Source: Drosophila pseudoobscura
Lineage: Eukaryota; Arthropoda; Insecta; Diptera; Drosophilidae
Reading direction: 5' to 3'
Length of the DNA stretch: 64,000 nucleotides
Assembly (NCBI RefSeq): GCF_009870125.1
Contig: NC_046679.1
Span: 18,910,001-18,974,000, forward strand
The notes under the pieces: model-generated
Seen by the model: only the letters and a program-made list of their open reading frames with translations
Databases searched by the model: none
What the model was told of the DNA's origin: nothing
Translations under genes and position numbers: made by a program
Shown here: in pieces, positions 1 to 14,700 of the stretch
Numbering within the stretch: position 1 is the stretch's first letter
How the letters are laid out: the number at the start of each line of letters is the position of its first letter

Positions 1-940
1 CCTCTGCAACTCCATAAGAACCTGAGCTATGGACTTCGTATCCATCTGCGGTTCAGGATAAGAACCTTGGGCGTTGATGGACCAAGTTGGTAGTTTTGCT
101 GAGAGACGTTCACGGCAGATTGACGATTTTTAAGCATCATGACTTCATGCTTTCTGCTGCAGTTTGAGCATGTGAGGTCGTCCTCGGTCATGGCGTTACA
201 TTATGGCCTACCTGTCCAGTGGTCCTCAGCTCATCTGCAACGGACTGGTCGCTTTAAACAATAGTTATTCGTGTGGTCGAATTCAAAGCAACAGAAGCTC
301 AAACGGAGGCAGCGCCATTTACACCCGTTGTCTGCCGACCCTAGCGATCTTGAGAGCTTCCTTGTTGTTAGGGGCCTGGGCGAGGTTAATAAACCAGCGC
401 TGATGGAAGGGCTCGTCCTGGACTGGTTACATCCTGGATTTTACAGGTTGACCACTCGACGTTCCTTGGTTGTAGATGCTGCAAGATTTCTTGCCACTAC
501 CCTAAAGTTTCTGTCCTCGGAAAGGCAGAATTGGGTGTAATGCACACGCAGTGAATTTAGGATTCTAAGATCCCAGTTCTGCTGTGATATGTCAGATATT
601 GTTTAATTAGACCTTTATTGATAATATATTACATTGCGGCTAACGGGACAATTTTAGGAATAATCATACTAACTACTAAGGATTAATCTATGGATTGATC
701 TCTCCTGATACGTTATGTTGCTGGCTGCTTTTGCTGTTAACTCTGAGACTTCTCTTTTGCAGACGACTTTCTCCTGTCCTGTTGCTCCTTCTCTGCCGTT
801 GCTCTCCTTCTGCTGCTGATTCTGTGCTTCTCTGTTCTGCCGTTGATATTGTTGTGTTTTTGCTGCTGTTCCTCGTAGCCAAACGCTGCGCCTACAGTCA
901 GCCAGTTGGTACATGTAGTACATGTATCTAACAGCCAAAA
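1..940. other. unidentified region
   Basis: No gene could be supported here. Minus-strand translation of about 190-90 gives a short cysteine/histidine cluster (C-S-N-C then H) that could be retroelement gag, but it is interrupted by stops. A plus-strand open stretch of 89 codons at 271-540 has no motif I recognise. The 700-900 part is rich in CTG/CTT-type codons and open in several frames, so it is more likely compositional than coding. Confidence 0.3.
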
Positions 941-1329
941 GGAAGCATTTCCGACTGACCTTTCTGAGCTATGTCTGTCTATCCGTCCGTCTAGTTTGTG
1001 GCCAAGTTTTCAGCGACTATAGGAGCTATAGTAACCAATGCAGACTCCTGTGATACCACACTGAATCAAGTTTGCTTCCAAAATGCTATCACCCCCACTA
1101 AGAAAAAATCTGTGGCATACAGAATTTTGGAAAAATGGAAAACTAAAAACGCGGAATCATAGAGAATGAGCAAATCCACCGGATTATATTATAGCCAGAA
1201 AGAAGAAAACCATTTCCCGTGTACAATTTGCTTTCGACGCGGTCGCTCACTCTCACTTTTTCACTCCTTTGTCGATCGAAAGGTAAGAAATTCTTGTCTC
1301 TGATAAGTACATATATTTTCTGTATTATT
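941..1329 (+). mobile_element. DINE-1/INE-1-type Helitron fragment
   Basis: This carries a short TCTGTC/CCGTCCGTC stretch, then the conserved block with 'aaaactaaaaacgcggaatc' and the downstream 'agccagaa' segment, in the same order as in the longer copy at 35640-36720. It is truncated at both ends relative to that copy. It directly abuts the stop codon of the homeobox gene, so the 3' UTR of that gene probably runs into the element. Confidence 0.65.
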
Positions 1330-4094
<2,765 letters not shown>

Positions 4095-4648
4095 AATGAA
4101 ACTATTTTGATTGTTTTCATAGACTATTAAGGTACATCGTAACTTAGAGCAGGAGCATTATAGCTAAAGAAACTTGTACACTATTTCTTACTCCTCTACT
4201 GACAATAAATCGTTTTAAGTCTTATCTGTTTCGCTCTTAACTAAAGCCAAAATATATTAATGTTAGACTTGCACAGAATGTTAAGAGTTTCCCTGATAAT
4301 TATGTAAACGATTTTTTTGACTACGCCCCGAATTCACACTTAGGTGTTACTCTTGACTAAGAGCAAGTAATAATGAGAAACACCAACCGCATAGCATAAC
4401 AAACCAATCAATTTTCTGTTACTGATACCTAGTACTCGTGGAGTATAAGGGTGTATCGCAATTCTGTAGATGTACCAAATTTTAGCCTATTAGGCTACGC
4501 GGAATCACAAAATAATATATTGTGTTTAATAAGTCGAGGAAGCCGTTTCCTAACGCAATGAGGACCTTTTTATTTTATTTTATTTATTAAATGAACAAAT
4601 TATCTGTTAATAATGGTACTTAATTATAAAAGGCGGAAAAAAGAAAAG
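4095..4648. other. upstream region of the homeobox gene
   Basis: AT-rich sequence upstream of the homeobox start codon and before the next LINE remnant. It should contain the promoter and 5' UTR of that minus-strand gene, but I see no element that can be assigned with confidence. Confidence 0.35.
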
Positions 4649-5540
4649 TTAAAAGTTATCTAAATTTAAGTGATTATAAATATTGCATGCAATTAGTTTA
4701 AGAGACACTTCAGAAGATAGGATATGGCAGCATAAAACCCTAAAAGGTTCATGTTCGGCATAATTTGACCTACATATGGGTAAAAGGATTGGCCTAAAAG
4801 TACGGGTAGGTCTAGATGGGACGACCAAGTCAATCTGACCCAAGAGAGTTTGGGAGTCAACAATCCCGAGAAGGACCTTGTGCACGAACATTACGCCATT
4901 GCGTATTCTGCGATGGTGCAACGATGGCAGTCAATTAGATTTAGCCTAGACCGGTAGGGTGGCACGATTCTACCCGAGTCCCAGTTAAAGTTACGAAGGG
5001 CAAAAATTAAAAATTGCATTTGCACGGATTTGATAACAACCTGCTGCTCTTTATACTGCGGCCTCCACACACAAGAACAATACTCCAATATAGGAAGTAC
5101 TAACGAGATGTACAGTGGTTTCGTGACGTACGCGTCGTCAAACTCCTTGGACCAACGCTTGATGAACGCTAAAACACCCTTAGCTTTATTTACAGTTGCA
5201 ACTATATGGCTGTTAAAACACATCTTATGATCAAAAAGGACTCCGAGGTCATTTGAACTCGAAAATCGCTCAAGAACATGATTTCCTAGAACATATGAGA
5301 CAAAATGTGGAGCGCGAAGGTAAAATGTCATAAGCTTGCATTTGCAAAGGTTCAGAAAAAGAAGATTAGTTGAACACCACAATAGTAGTTCACTTAGATC
5401 CAGTTGAAGGCGTGTGTGCAAATACCAATCAGAGTAAGACAGATAGATTTTAACATCATCAGCATAAATTAGTGTAGTAGAGTATGTTTTATAAATTGAG
5501 GAAGGTCATTCACAAATAAAATAAACAGAAGCGGGCCGGG
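4649..5540 (-). mobile_element. Jockey/CR1-like LINE, reverse transcriptase C-terminal part
   Basis: Reading the minus strand from 5540: GPLLFILFVND, then a YADD catalytic box (about 5475), the thumb region, an LPILEYCSCVW block and the conserved post-RT domain (LPPYRSRL-like). There is a frameshift near 4900 into the tail. The element is cut exactly inside the G-PLLF motif at 5540, where the palindrome begins, so everything 5' of that motif is missing. Family placement is from the C-terminal architecture without RNase H; the same family recurs at 21700, 25280, 48160 and 55245. Confidence 0.8.
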
Positions 5541-5716
5541 CAGTCGATTGGCAGGATTCTCCCGATCACGAAAAGACATGCCGCACTCCGATCGGCTGCC
5601 GGATAGCAACGATATAGCGTGCAGGAAAACCAGTATTCTAACGAAATGCTAAGTTCAAATCTTCGGAAGGCTATATTTCACTCTCCCAGGATCGTGGGGA
5701 TCCAGAGGGTCAAACT
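5541..5716 (-). repeat. diverged, oppositely oriented array unit at the left edge
   Basis: This segment reads 'cagtcgattggcagg', then 'ctccgatcggctgcc', then 'ccgtgggg/atccagagggtcaaac'-like sequence, which is the orientation of the right-arm array, not of the left-arm units that start at about 5722. It is visibly more diverged than any other unit (for example gatagcaacgatatagcgtgc instead of gtattgcagagatatagcata). Confidence 0.75.
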
Positions 5717-8700
5717 TATTAGACTGAGATTTGGATTGGCGTATCTTTAAAATACTGGTTTCTTCTGTATGCTATATCTCTGCGATACGGCAGCCGATCT
5801 GGGCGTGGCGTGTCTTTTCGTGATCGGGCAAGTCCTGCCAATCGACTTCCATCGGAAAAAGGGACATCACTATTTTCACGATTTTCGCAAAAAATCATGA
5901 TGGTTACATCATTAAAATTGCCAAAAATCGGCCTCATTTTCGAAGTCGAGATTTTGATGACGTTTGACCCTCTGGATCCCCACGGTCCTGGGAAAGTAGG
6001 TCCCACACCGATGTGGCCTAATTAGACTGAGATATAGCCTACCGAAGATTCGGATTTGCGTATCTTTAAGATACTGGTTTCTTCTGTATGCTATATCTCT
6101 GCGATACGGCAGCCGATCGGAGAGCGGCATGTCTTTTCGTGATCGGGCGAGTCCTGCCAATCGACTGCCATTGCAAAAAGGGAAGTAGGTCCCACACCGA
6201 TCTGGCCCTTTTAGTCTGAGATATAGCCTACCGAAGATTCGGATTTGCGTATCTTTAAGATACTGGTTTCTTCTGTATGCTATATCTCTGCGATACGGCA
6301 GCCGATCTGGGCGTGGCGTGTCTTTTCGTGACCGGGCGAGTCCTGCCAATCGACTTCCACCTGAAAAAGGGACATCCATATTTTCACGATTTTCGCAAAA
6401 AATCATGATGGTTACATCATTAAAATTGCCAAAAATCGGCCTCATTTTCGAAGTCGAGATTTTGATGACGTTTGACCCTCTGGATCCCCACGGTCCTGGG
6501 AAAGTAGGTCCCACACCGATGTGGCCTAATTAGACTGAGATATCGCCTACCGAAAATTTGGATTTGCGTATCTTTAAAATACTGGTTTCTTCTGTATGCT
6601 ATATCTCTGCAATACGGCAGCCGATCGGAGAGCGGCATGTCTTTTCGTGATCGGGCGAGTCCTGCCAATCGACTTCCACCGGAAAAAGGGACATCCATAT
6701 TTTCACGATTTTCGCAAAAAATCATGATGGTTACATCATTAAAATTGCCAAAAATCGGCCTCATTTTCGAAGTCGAGATTTTGATGACGTTTGACCCTCT
6801 GGATCCCCACGGTCCTGGGAAAGTAGGTCCCACACCGATGTGGCCTTATTAGACTGAGATATAGCCTACCGAAGATTCGGATTTGCGTATCTTTAAGATA
6901 CTGGTTTCTTCTGTATGCTATATATCTGCGATACGGCAGCCGATCGGAGAGCGGCATGTCTTTTCGTGACCGGGCGAGTCCTGCCAATCGACTTCCACCG
7001 GAAAAAGGGACATCCATATTTTCACGATTTTCGCAAAAAATCATGATGGTTACATCATTAAAATTGCCAAAAATCGGCATCATTTTCGAAGTCGAGATTT
7101 TGATGACGTTTGACCCTCTGGATCCCCACGGTCCTGGGAAAGTAGGTCCCACACCGATGTGGCCTAATTAGACTGAGATATCGCCTACCGAAAATTTGGA
7201 TTTGCGTATCTTTAAAATACTGGTTTCTTCTGTATGCTATATCTCTGCAATACGGCAGCCGATCGGAGAGCGGCATGTCTTTTCGTGATCGGGCGAGTCC
7301 TGCCAATCGACTTCCACCGGAAAAAGGGACATCCATATTTTCACGATTTTCGCAAAAAATCATGATGGTTACATCATTAAAATTGCCAAAAATCGGCATC
7401 ATTTTCGAAGTCGAGATTTTGATGACGTTTGACCCTCTGGATCCCCACGGTCCTGGGAAAGTAGGTCCCACACCGATGTGGCCTAATTAGACTGAGATAT
7501 CGCCTACCGAAAATTTGGATTTGCGTATCTTTAAAATACTGGTTTCTTCTGTAGGCTATATCTCTGCGATACGGCAGCCGATCTGGGCGTGGCGTGTCTT
7601 TTCGTGACCGGGCAAGTCCTGCCAATCGACTGCCATTGCAAAAAGGGAAAGTAGGTCCCACTTCGATGTGGCCTAATTAGACTGAGATATCGCCTACCGA
7701 AAATTTGGATTTGCGTATCTTTAAAATACTGGTTTCTTCTGTAGGCTATATCTCTGCGATACGGCAGCCGATCTGGGCGTGGCGTGTCTTTTCGTGACCG
7801 GGCGAGTCCTGCCAATCGACTTCCACCTGAAAAAGGGACATCCATATTTTCACGATTTTCGCAAAAAATCATGATGGTTACATCATTAAAATTGCCAAAA
7901 ATCGGCCTCATTTTCGAAGTCGAGATTTTGATGACGTTTGACCCTCTGGATCCCCACGGTCCTGGGAAAGTAGGTCCCACACCGATCTGGCCTAATTAGA
8001 CTGAGATATAGCCTACCGAAGATTCGGATTTGCGTATCTTTAAGATACTGGTTTCTTCTGTATGCTATATCTCTGCGATACGGCAGCCGATCTGGGCGTG
8101 GCGTGTCTTTTCGTGATCGGGCAAGTCCTGCCAATCGACTTCCATCGGAAAAAGGGACATCACTATTTTCACGATTTTCGCAAAAAATCATGATGGTTAC
8201 ATCATTAAAATTGCCAAAAATCGGCCTCATTTTCGAAGTCGAGATTTTGATGACGTTTGACCCTCTGGATCCCCACGGTCCTGGGAAAGTAGGTCCCACA
8301 CCGATGTGGCCTAATTAGACTGAGATATAGCCTACCGAAGATTCGGATTTGCGTATCTTTAAGATACTGGTTTCTTCTGTATGCTATATCTCTGCGATAC
8401 GGCAGCCGATCGGAGAGCGGCATGTCTTTTCGTGATCGGGCGAGTCCTGCCAATCGACTGCCATTGCAAAAAGGGAAGTAGGTCCCACACCGATCTGGCC
8501 TAATTAGACTGAGATATCGCCTACCGAAAATTTGGATTTGCGTATCTTTAAAATACTGGTTTCTTCTGTATGCTATATCTCTGCAATACGGCAGCCGATC
8601 GGAGAGCGGCATGTCTTTTCGTGATCGGGCGAGTCCTGCCAATCGACTTCCACCGGAAAAAGGGACATCCATATTTTCACGATTTTCGCAAAAAATCATG

Positions 8701-8950
8701 ATGGTTACATCATTAAAATTGCCAAAAATCGGCCTCATGTTCGAAGTCGAGATTTTGATGACGTTTGACCCTCTGGATCCCCACGGTCCTGGGAAAGTAG
8801 GTCCCACACCGATGTGGCCTAATTAGACTGAGATATCGCCTACCGAAAATTTGGATTTGCGTATCTTTAAAATACTGGTTTCTTCTGTATGCTATATCTC
8901 TGCGATGCGGCAGCCGATCTGGGCGTGGCGTGTCTTTTCGCGATCGGGAG
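5717..8950 (+). repeat. left outer tandem array (319-bp and 189-bp units)
   Basis: Units counted from the recurring agactgagat: starts near 5722, 6025, 6214, 6533, 6852, 7171, 7490, 7679, 7999, 8318, 8507 and 8826. Spacing is 319 or 189 bp, with the first unit slightly short. That gives eight long and three short units plus a terminal partial one. The short units lack about 130 bp between 'aaaaaggga' and 'gggaaagtaggtcc', with the shared GGGA at the joint. Long ORFs run on both strands because stops are rare in the unit and 319 mod 3 is 1; they are not treated as genes. Confidence 0.9.
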
Positions 8951-9880
8951 AAGATTTGAATTGGCGTATCTGTAAAATACTGTTACTTTATTTTATTCTT
9001 CCTTTCATTTTAGCAGGTCGCACCCTTCCGTACCTAGAAATACCTCCTGCGTACCCGTGGTCACCGATTTGCCTACCATTGTTTCCCAGGGGCATCACCC
9101 TTTTGGTCTTCTGGCGCAGGGGATCCTGCGCACGGGGCCACGATGCCCAATGCCGGTTCCTGTCGCGCGATGCTGAGGCTTTTGGCCTGGCCGACCTTGG
9201 GTCCGGCCACTGCCAAGGCCCTCTTTCTTGCTTTTCACGCTGTTTGGTGGCATTGGCTGTCCCGGTGTGCGCCATAGTCCTGATGCCGCTGCTGAGTCGA
9301 CAATATGGCGTTCCGTCCGCTGCGTTCCGTCCGATAGGGACCAATGATCGACGGCGGAATCATTGGATCCCGCCCACGAGAAATAATGTCAGCAACCCAC
9401 CCATTCGAAACGCGTAAGTGAATCATTATATAACTGTAGATGCATTTTAAAATATTTATTTTTTCATAGAGGACTTATGTACCCTACGCGTGAGGCCACA
9501 AAACGAGTCATATCCGATTTCGCCCCGCCAGACGGAGTCCTATCCAAGCATTACCGAGGCGTACTCCAGACAGACTCCAGTCCTAACCCAGCCAGACAGA
9601 ATCATATCACAGCAGGACAGAAGCGCACCCCTGCAAGATCCTAACCTAACAAGCCATCTTCATCCTTCGACCTGGCCATCGACAACAAGGACTTTGACTA
9701 GGTCAATCCAGGGAGGGACTACTCCTGCTACTGGACTCCAGATAGAGATCGTTGCTGTTAGGTTTAAGGATATACGCGTATATGTATATATTTATATTAT
9801 AGATACAAATTTGATCCACTTATTTAGTTATTCTAAGCTAAGTTTTGATGAATAAAACTATTGAAAAATCAATCCTTGCT
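8951..9880 (+). other. gene-like block in left palindrome arm (possible captured 3' exons)
   Basis: After the array the sequence becomes unique. The frame open from about 8851 to a donor at 9415 (aaacgc|gtaagtg) can be spliced to an acceptor at 9468-9469 (tttttcatag). The joined frame stays open for about 60 further codons to a TAA near 9645; beyond it, the same frame resumes open and low in stops to about 9760. An AATAAA lies at 9851, about 20 bp before a possible cleavage site. A second candidate acceptor, cattttag, is at 9007-9014. An alternative frame from 9490 is open to 9852 as well. I do not recognise the protein. The same block is mirrored at about 11100-11700, so it predates or was copied with the palindrome. 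Coding status is inference only. Confidence 0.4.
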
Positions 9881-9884
9881 TTAT

Positions 9885-10290
9885 TCTTTATGGGGGAAAC
9901 TATTCCGACTGCAGGCGTGGCACGCCCAGATCTTTTCACAAATAGCGGAGAAAACTAAATATTGTTAATTGGGGAAAATGTCCTTGATCCTTGATGAGGA
10001 CTCTTTAAAATCAGGCACATTTTTTCGATCACAGGAAGCCATCGCACGCCCAGATCGTCCAACAAATAACCGAGAAAACTAAATAGGTGTGGTTGGGCTT
10101 GTTGTAGTCCTTACTGAAGGATCAAGGACATTTTTCTAATCACGAGGGGCGGATCTGTAATACCCTGAGAAATAAGAGAGAAACCCAGATTTATACATCT
10201 GGAGAAAGTATCCTTGATCCTTGATAAGGACTTCATCAGGTCAAGGATGCTATTCCGAACATAAGAAGCCATCGCACGTCTCGATTGGAT
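9885..10290 (+). repeat. left inner tandem repeats (about 125-bp period)
   Basis: At least three diverged copies of a unit containing 'ccttgatccttgat(g/a)aggact', then 'atcacaggaagccatcgcacg', 'cccagatc' and 'gagaaaactaaata'. This unit has no evident relationship to the 319-bp outer unit apart from the short 'cagatc' motif. It is mirrored in the right arm. Confidence 0.7.
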
Positions 10291-10440
10291 AACCAATGAT
10301 GAATTTATGCCATAAACAACAAATTACAACTACATCCAGTTATTACAACAACAACAACTTCCAATTTGGTGGCGCTCGAAACCGAGATTTTTCGATTTTC
10401 AGATCTGGGATACCAGGCGAACAGAAATCAGCAGAAGGTC

Positions 10441-10540
10441 GCTCGATTTTTTGTCCCCGTTCTGTAAGCCCCAAAAGTATTCAATTAAATTTGCAACCCC
10501 CAAAAGTATGCCACGATTTTTTAAATAGCTAAAGTTGCTT
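10441..10540. other. palindrome centre (unpaired loop)
   Basis: About 100 nt between the innermost paired blocks (cagcag near 10430 and gctgctg near 10541). It contains a direct repeat ccccaaaagtat at 10470 and 10499 and no long self-complementarity. Confidence 0.65.
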
Positions 10541-10644
10541 GCTGCTGATTTATGTTCGCCTGGTATTCTAGATCTAAAATCCTCGTTTTTGGCCATTTGA
10601 GCGGTCGCAAGTTGAGGGTTGTTGTACAACAACAACAATTTATT

Positions 10645-11085
10645 TTATTGTTTTCTCCGTTATTTGTGGCCCGATCGGGACGTGCGACGGCTTCCTGTGA
10701 TCGGTATTATATTCTTGATTTGTTGGAGCCCTTATGAAGGACCAAGGATCAGGGATATTTTCTCCAGACATATATATCTTGTTTTCTACCTTATTTGTGG
10801 CCCGATCAGGGCCTTCCGTTATCAGAAAAATGTCCTTGATCCTTCAGTAAGGACTAGAACAAGCCCAACCACACCTATTTAGTTTTCTCGGCTATTTGTT
10901 GGCCGATCTGGGCGTGCGATGGCTTCCTGTGATCCAAAAAATGTGCCTGATTTGATAGAGTCCTCATCAAGGATCAAGGACATTTTGCCCAATAAACAAT
11001 AATTAGTTTTCTCCGCTATTTGTGAAAAGATCTGGGCGTGCCACGCCTGCAGTCGGAATAGTTTCCCCCATAAGGAATAAAGCAA
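10645..11085 (-). repeat. right inner tandem repeats
   Basis: Inverted counterpart of the repeats at 9885-10290: ttatttgtggcccgatc, cttcctgtgatc, and tgtccttgatccttcag recur about every 120-130 bp on this side too. Comparing the segment around 10870-10960 with 10000-10095, I see only a handful of mismatches in about 110 bp. Confidence 0.7.
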
Positions 11086-11099
11086 GGATTGATTTTTCA

Positions 11100-11740
11100 A
11101 TAGTTTTATTCATCAAAACTTAGCTTAGAATAACTAAATAAGTGGATCAAATTTGTATCTACAATATAAATATATACATATACGCGTATATCCTTAAACC
11201 TAACAGCAACGATCTCTATCTGGAGTCCAGTAGCAGGAGTAGTCCCTCCCTGGATTGCCCTAGACAAAGTCCTTGTTGTCGATGGCCAGGTCTAAGGATG
11301 ACGATGGCTTGTTAGGTTAGGATCTTGCAGGGGTGCGCTTCTGTCCTGCTGTGATAAGATTCTGTCTGGCTGGGTTAGGTCTGGAGTCTGAAGTCTGTCT
11401 GGAGTACGCCTCGGTAATGCTTGGAAAGGACTCCGTCTGGCGGGGCGAAATCGGATATGACTCGTTTTGTGGCCTCACGCGTAGGGTACATAAGTCCTCT
11501 ATGAAAAAATAAATATTTTAAAATGCATCCACAGTTATATAATGATTCACTTACGCTTTTCGAATGGGTGGGTTGCTGACATTATTTCTCGTGGGCGGGA
11601 TCCAATGATTCCGCCGTCGATCATTGGTCCCTACTGCAGCGGACGGAACGCCATATAGCTAGGTACGGAAGGGAGCGACCTGCTAAAATGAAAGGAAGAA
11701 TAAAATAAAGTAACAGTATTTTACAGATACGCCAATTCAA
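11100..11740 (-). other. gene-like block in right palindrome arm, with deletion
   Basis: Minus-strand counterpart of 8951-9880. It retains the AATAAA equivalent (tttatt near 11105), the intron with a GT donor and tttttcatag acceptor, and the junction with the array. It lacks about 270 bp corresponding to 9040-9310: here 'gtacctag' is joined after two or three bases to 'atatggcgttccgtccgctgc'. One mismatch changes the donor context to aaaagc|gtaagtg. A single-base change removes one of the two in-frame stops near the end but another remains. Confidence 0.5.
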
Positions 11741-11744
11741 ATCT

Positions 11745-14700
11745 TCTCCCGATCACGAAAAGACATGCCGCTCTCCGATCGGCTGCCGTATTGCAGAGAT
11801 ATAGCATACAGAAGAAACCAGTATTTTAAAGATACGCAAATCCGAATCTTCGGTAGGCTATATCTCAGTCTAATAAAGCCAGATCGGTGTAGGACCTACT
11901 TTCCCAGGACCGTGGGGATCCAGAGGGTCAAACGGCATCAAAACCTCGACTTCGAAAATGAGGCCGATTTTTGGCAATTTTAATGATGTAACCATCATGA
12001 TTTTTTGCGAAAATCGTGAAAATATGGATGTCCCTTTTTCCGGTGGAAGTCGATTGGCAGGACTCGCCCGATCACGAAAAGACATGCCGCTCTCCGATCG
12101 GCTGCCGTATTGCAGAGATATAGCATACAGAAGAAACCAGTATTTTAAAGATACGCAAATCCAAATCTTCGGTAGGCTATATCTCAGACTGAAAGGGCCA
12201 GATCGGTGTGGGAACTACTTTCCCAGGACCGTGGGGATCTAGAGGGTCAAACGTCATCAAAATCTCGACTTCGAAAATGAGGCCGATTTTTGGCAATTTT
12301 AATGATGTAACCATCATGATTTTTTGCGAAAATCGTGAAAATATGGATGTCCCTTTTTCCGGTGGAAGTCGATTGGCAGGACTCGCCCGATCACGAAAAG
12401 ACATGCCGCTCTCCGATCGGCTGCCGTATTGCAGAGATATAGCATACAGAAGAAACCAGTATTTTAAAGATACGCAAATCCGAATCTTCGGTAGGCTATA
12501 TCTCAGTCTAATAAGGCCAGATCGGTGTGGGACCTACTTCCCTTTTTGCAATGGCAGTCGATTGGCAGGACTCGCCCGATCACGAAAAGACATGCCGCTC
12601 TCCGATCGGCTGCCGTATTGCAGAGATATAGCATACAGAAGAAACCAGTATTTTAAAGATACGCAAATCCGAATCTTCGGTAGGCTATATCTCAGTCTAA
12701 TAAGGCCAGATCGGTGTGGGACCTACTTTCCCAGGACCGTGGGGATCTAGAGGGTCAAACGTCATCAAAATCTCGACTTCGAAAATGAGGCCGATTTTTG
12801 GCAATTTTAATGATGTAACCATCATGATTTTTTGCGAAAATCGTGAAAATATGGATGTCCCTTTTTCCGGTGGAAGTCGATTGGCAGGACTCGCCCGATC
12901 ACGAAAAGACATGCCGCTCTCCGATCGGCTGCCGTATTGCAGAGATATAGCATACAGAAGAAACCAGTATTTTAAAGATACGCAAATCCGAATCTTCGGT
13001 AGGCTATATCTCAGTCTAATAAGGCCAGATCGGTGTGGGACCTACTTCCCTTTTTGCAATGGCAGTCGATTGGCAGGACTCGCCCGATCACGAAAAGACA
13101 TGCCGCTCTCCGATCGGCTGCCGTATTGCAGAGATATAGCATACAGAAGAAACCAGTATTTTAAAGATACGCAAATCCAAATCTTCGGTAGGCTATATCT
13201 CAGTCTAATAAGGCCAGATCGGTGTAGGACCCACTCTCCCAGGACCGTGGGGATCCAGAGGGTCAAACGTCATCAAAATCTCGACTTCGAAAATGAGGCC
13301 GATTTTTGGCAATTTTAATGATGTAACCATCATGATTTTTTGCGAAAATCGTGAAAATATGGATGTCCCTTTTTCCGGTGGAAGTCGATTGGCAGGACTC
13401 GCCCGATCGCGAAAAGACACGCCACGCCCAGATCGGCTGCCGTATCGCAGAGATATTGCATACAGAAGAAACCAGTATTTTAAAGATACGCAAATCCAAA
13501 TCTTCGGTAGGCTATATCTCAGACTAAAAGGGCCAGATCGGTGTGGGACCTACTTTCCCAGGACCGTGGGGATCTAGAGGGTCAAACGTCATCAAAATCT
13601 CGACTTCGAAAATGAGGCCGATTTTTGGCAATTTTAATGATGTAACCATCATGATTTTTTGCGAAAATCGTGAAAATAGGGATGTCCCTTTTTCCGGTGG
13701 AAGTCGATTGGCAGGACTCGCCCGATCACGAAAAGACATGCCGCTCTCCGATCGGCTGCCGTATTGCAGAGATATAGCATACAGAAGAAACCAGTATTTT
13801 AAAGATACGCAAATCCAAATCTTCGGTAGGCTATATCTCAGTCTAATAAGGCCAGATCGGTGTAGGACCCACTCTCCCAGGACCGTGGGGATCCAGAGGG
13901 TCAAACGTCATCAAAATCTCGACTTCGAAAATGAGGCCGATTTTTGGCAATTTTAATGATGTAACCATCATGATTTTTTGCGAAAATCGTGAAAATATGG
14001 ATGTCCCTTTTTCCGGTGGAAGTCGATTGGCAGGACTCGCCCGATCACGAAAAGACATGCCGCTCTCCGATCGGCTGCCGTATTGCAGAGATATAGCATA
14101 CAGAAGAAACCAGTATTTTAAAGATACGCAAATCCAAATCTTCGGTAGGCTATATCTCAGTCCAATAAGGCCAGATCGGTGTGGGACCTACTTCCCTTTT
14201 TGCAATGGCAGTCGATTGGCAGGACTCGCCCGATCACGAAAAGACATGCCGCTCTCCGATCGGCTGCCGTATTGCAGAGATATAGCATACAGAATAAACC
14301 AGTATTTTAAAGATACGCAAATCCAAATCTTCGGTAGGCTTTATCTCAGTCTAATAAAGCCAGATCGGTGTAGGACCCACTCTCCCAGGACCGTGGGGAT
14401 CTAGAGGGTCAAACGTCATCAAAATCTCGACTTCGAAAATGAGGCCGATTTTTGGCAATTTTAATGATGTAACCATCATGATTTTTTGCGAAAATCGTGA
14501 AAATATGGATGTCCCTTTTTCCGGTGGAAGTCGATTGGCAGGACTCGCCCGATCGCGAAAAGACACGCCACGCCCAGATCGGCTGCCGTATCGCAGAGAT
14601 ATAGCATACAGAAGAAACCAGTATTTTAAAGATACGCAAATCCAAATCTTCGGTAGGCTATATCTCAGACTAAAAGGGCCAGATCGGTGTGGGACCTACT

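Noticed and set aside
5719..8826. Many long open frames on both strands (71, 94, 137, 200 codons) in the left array
   Set aside because: They repeat with the 319/189-bp period, occur on both strands at once, shift frame from unit to unit and have no motif; they are products of a stop-poor satellite-like unit.
8988..9426. Minus-strand basic frame (118 codons) in the unique block of the left arm
   Set aside because: The region is GC-rich and open in several frames; the plus-strand frame is favoured because it continues across a good intron to an AATAAA.
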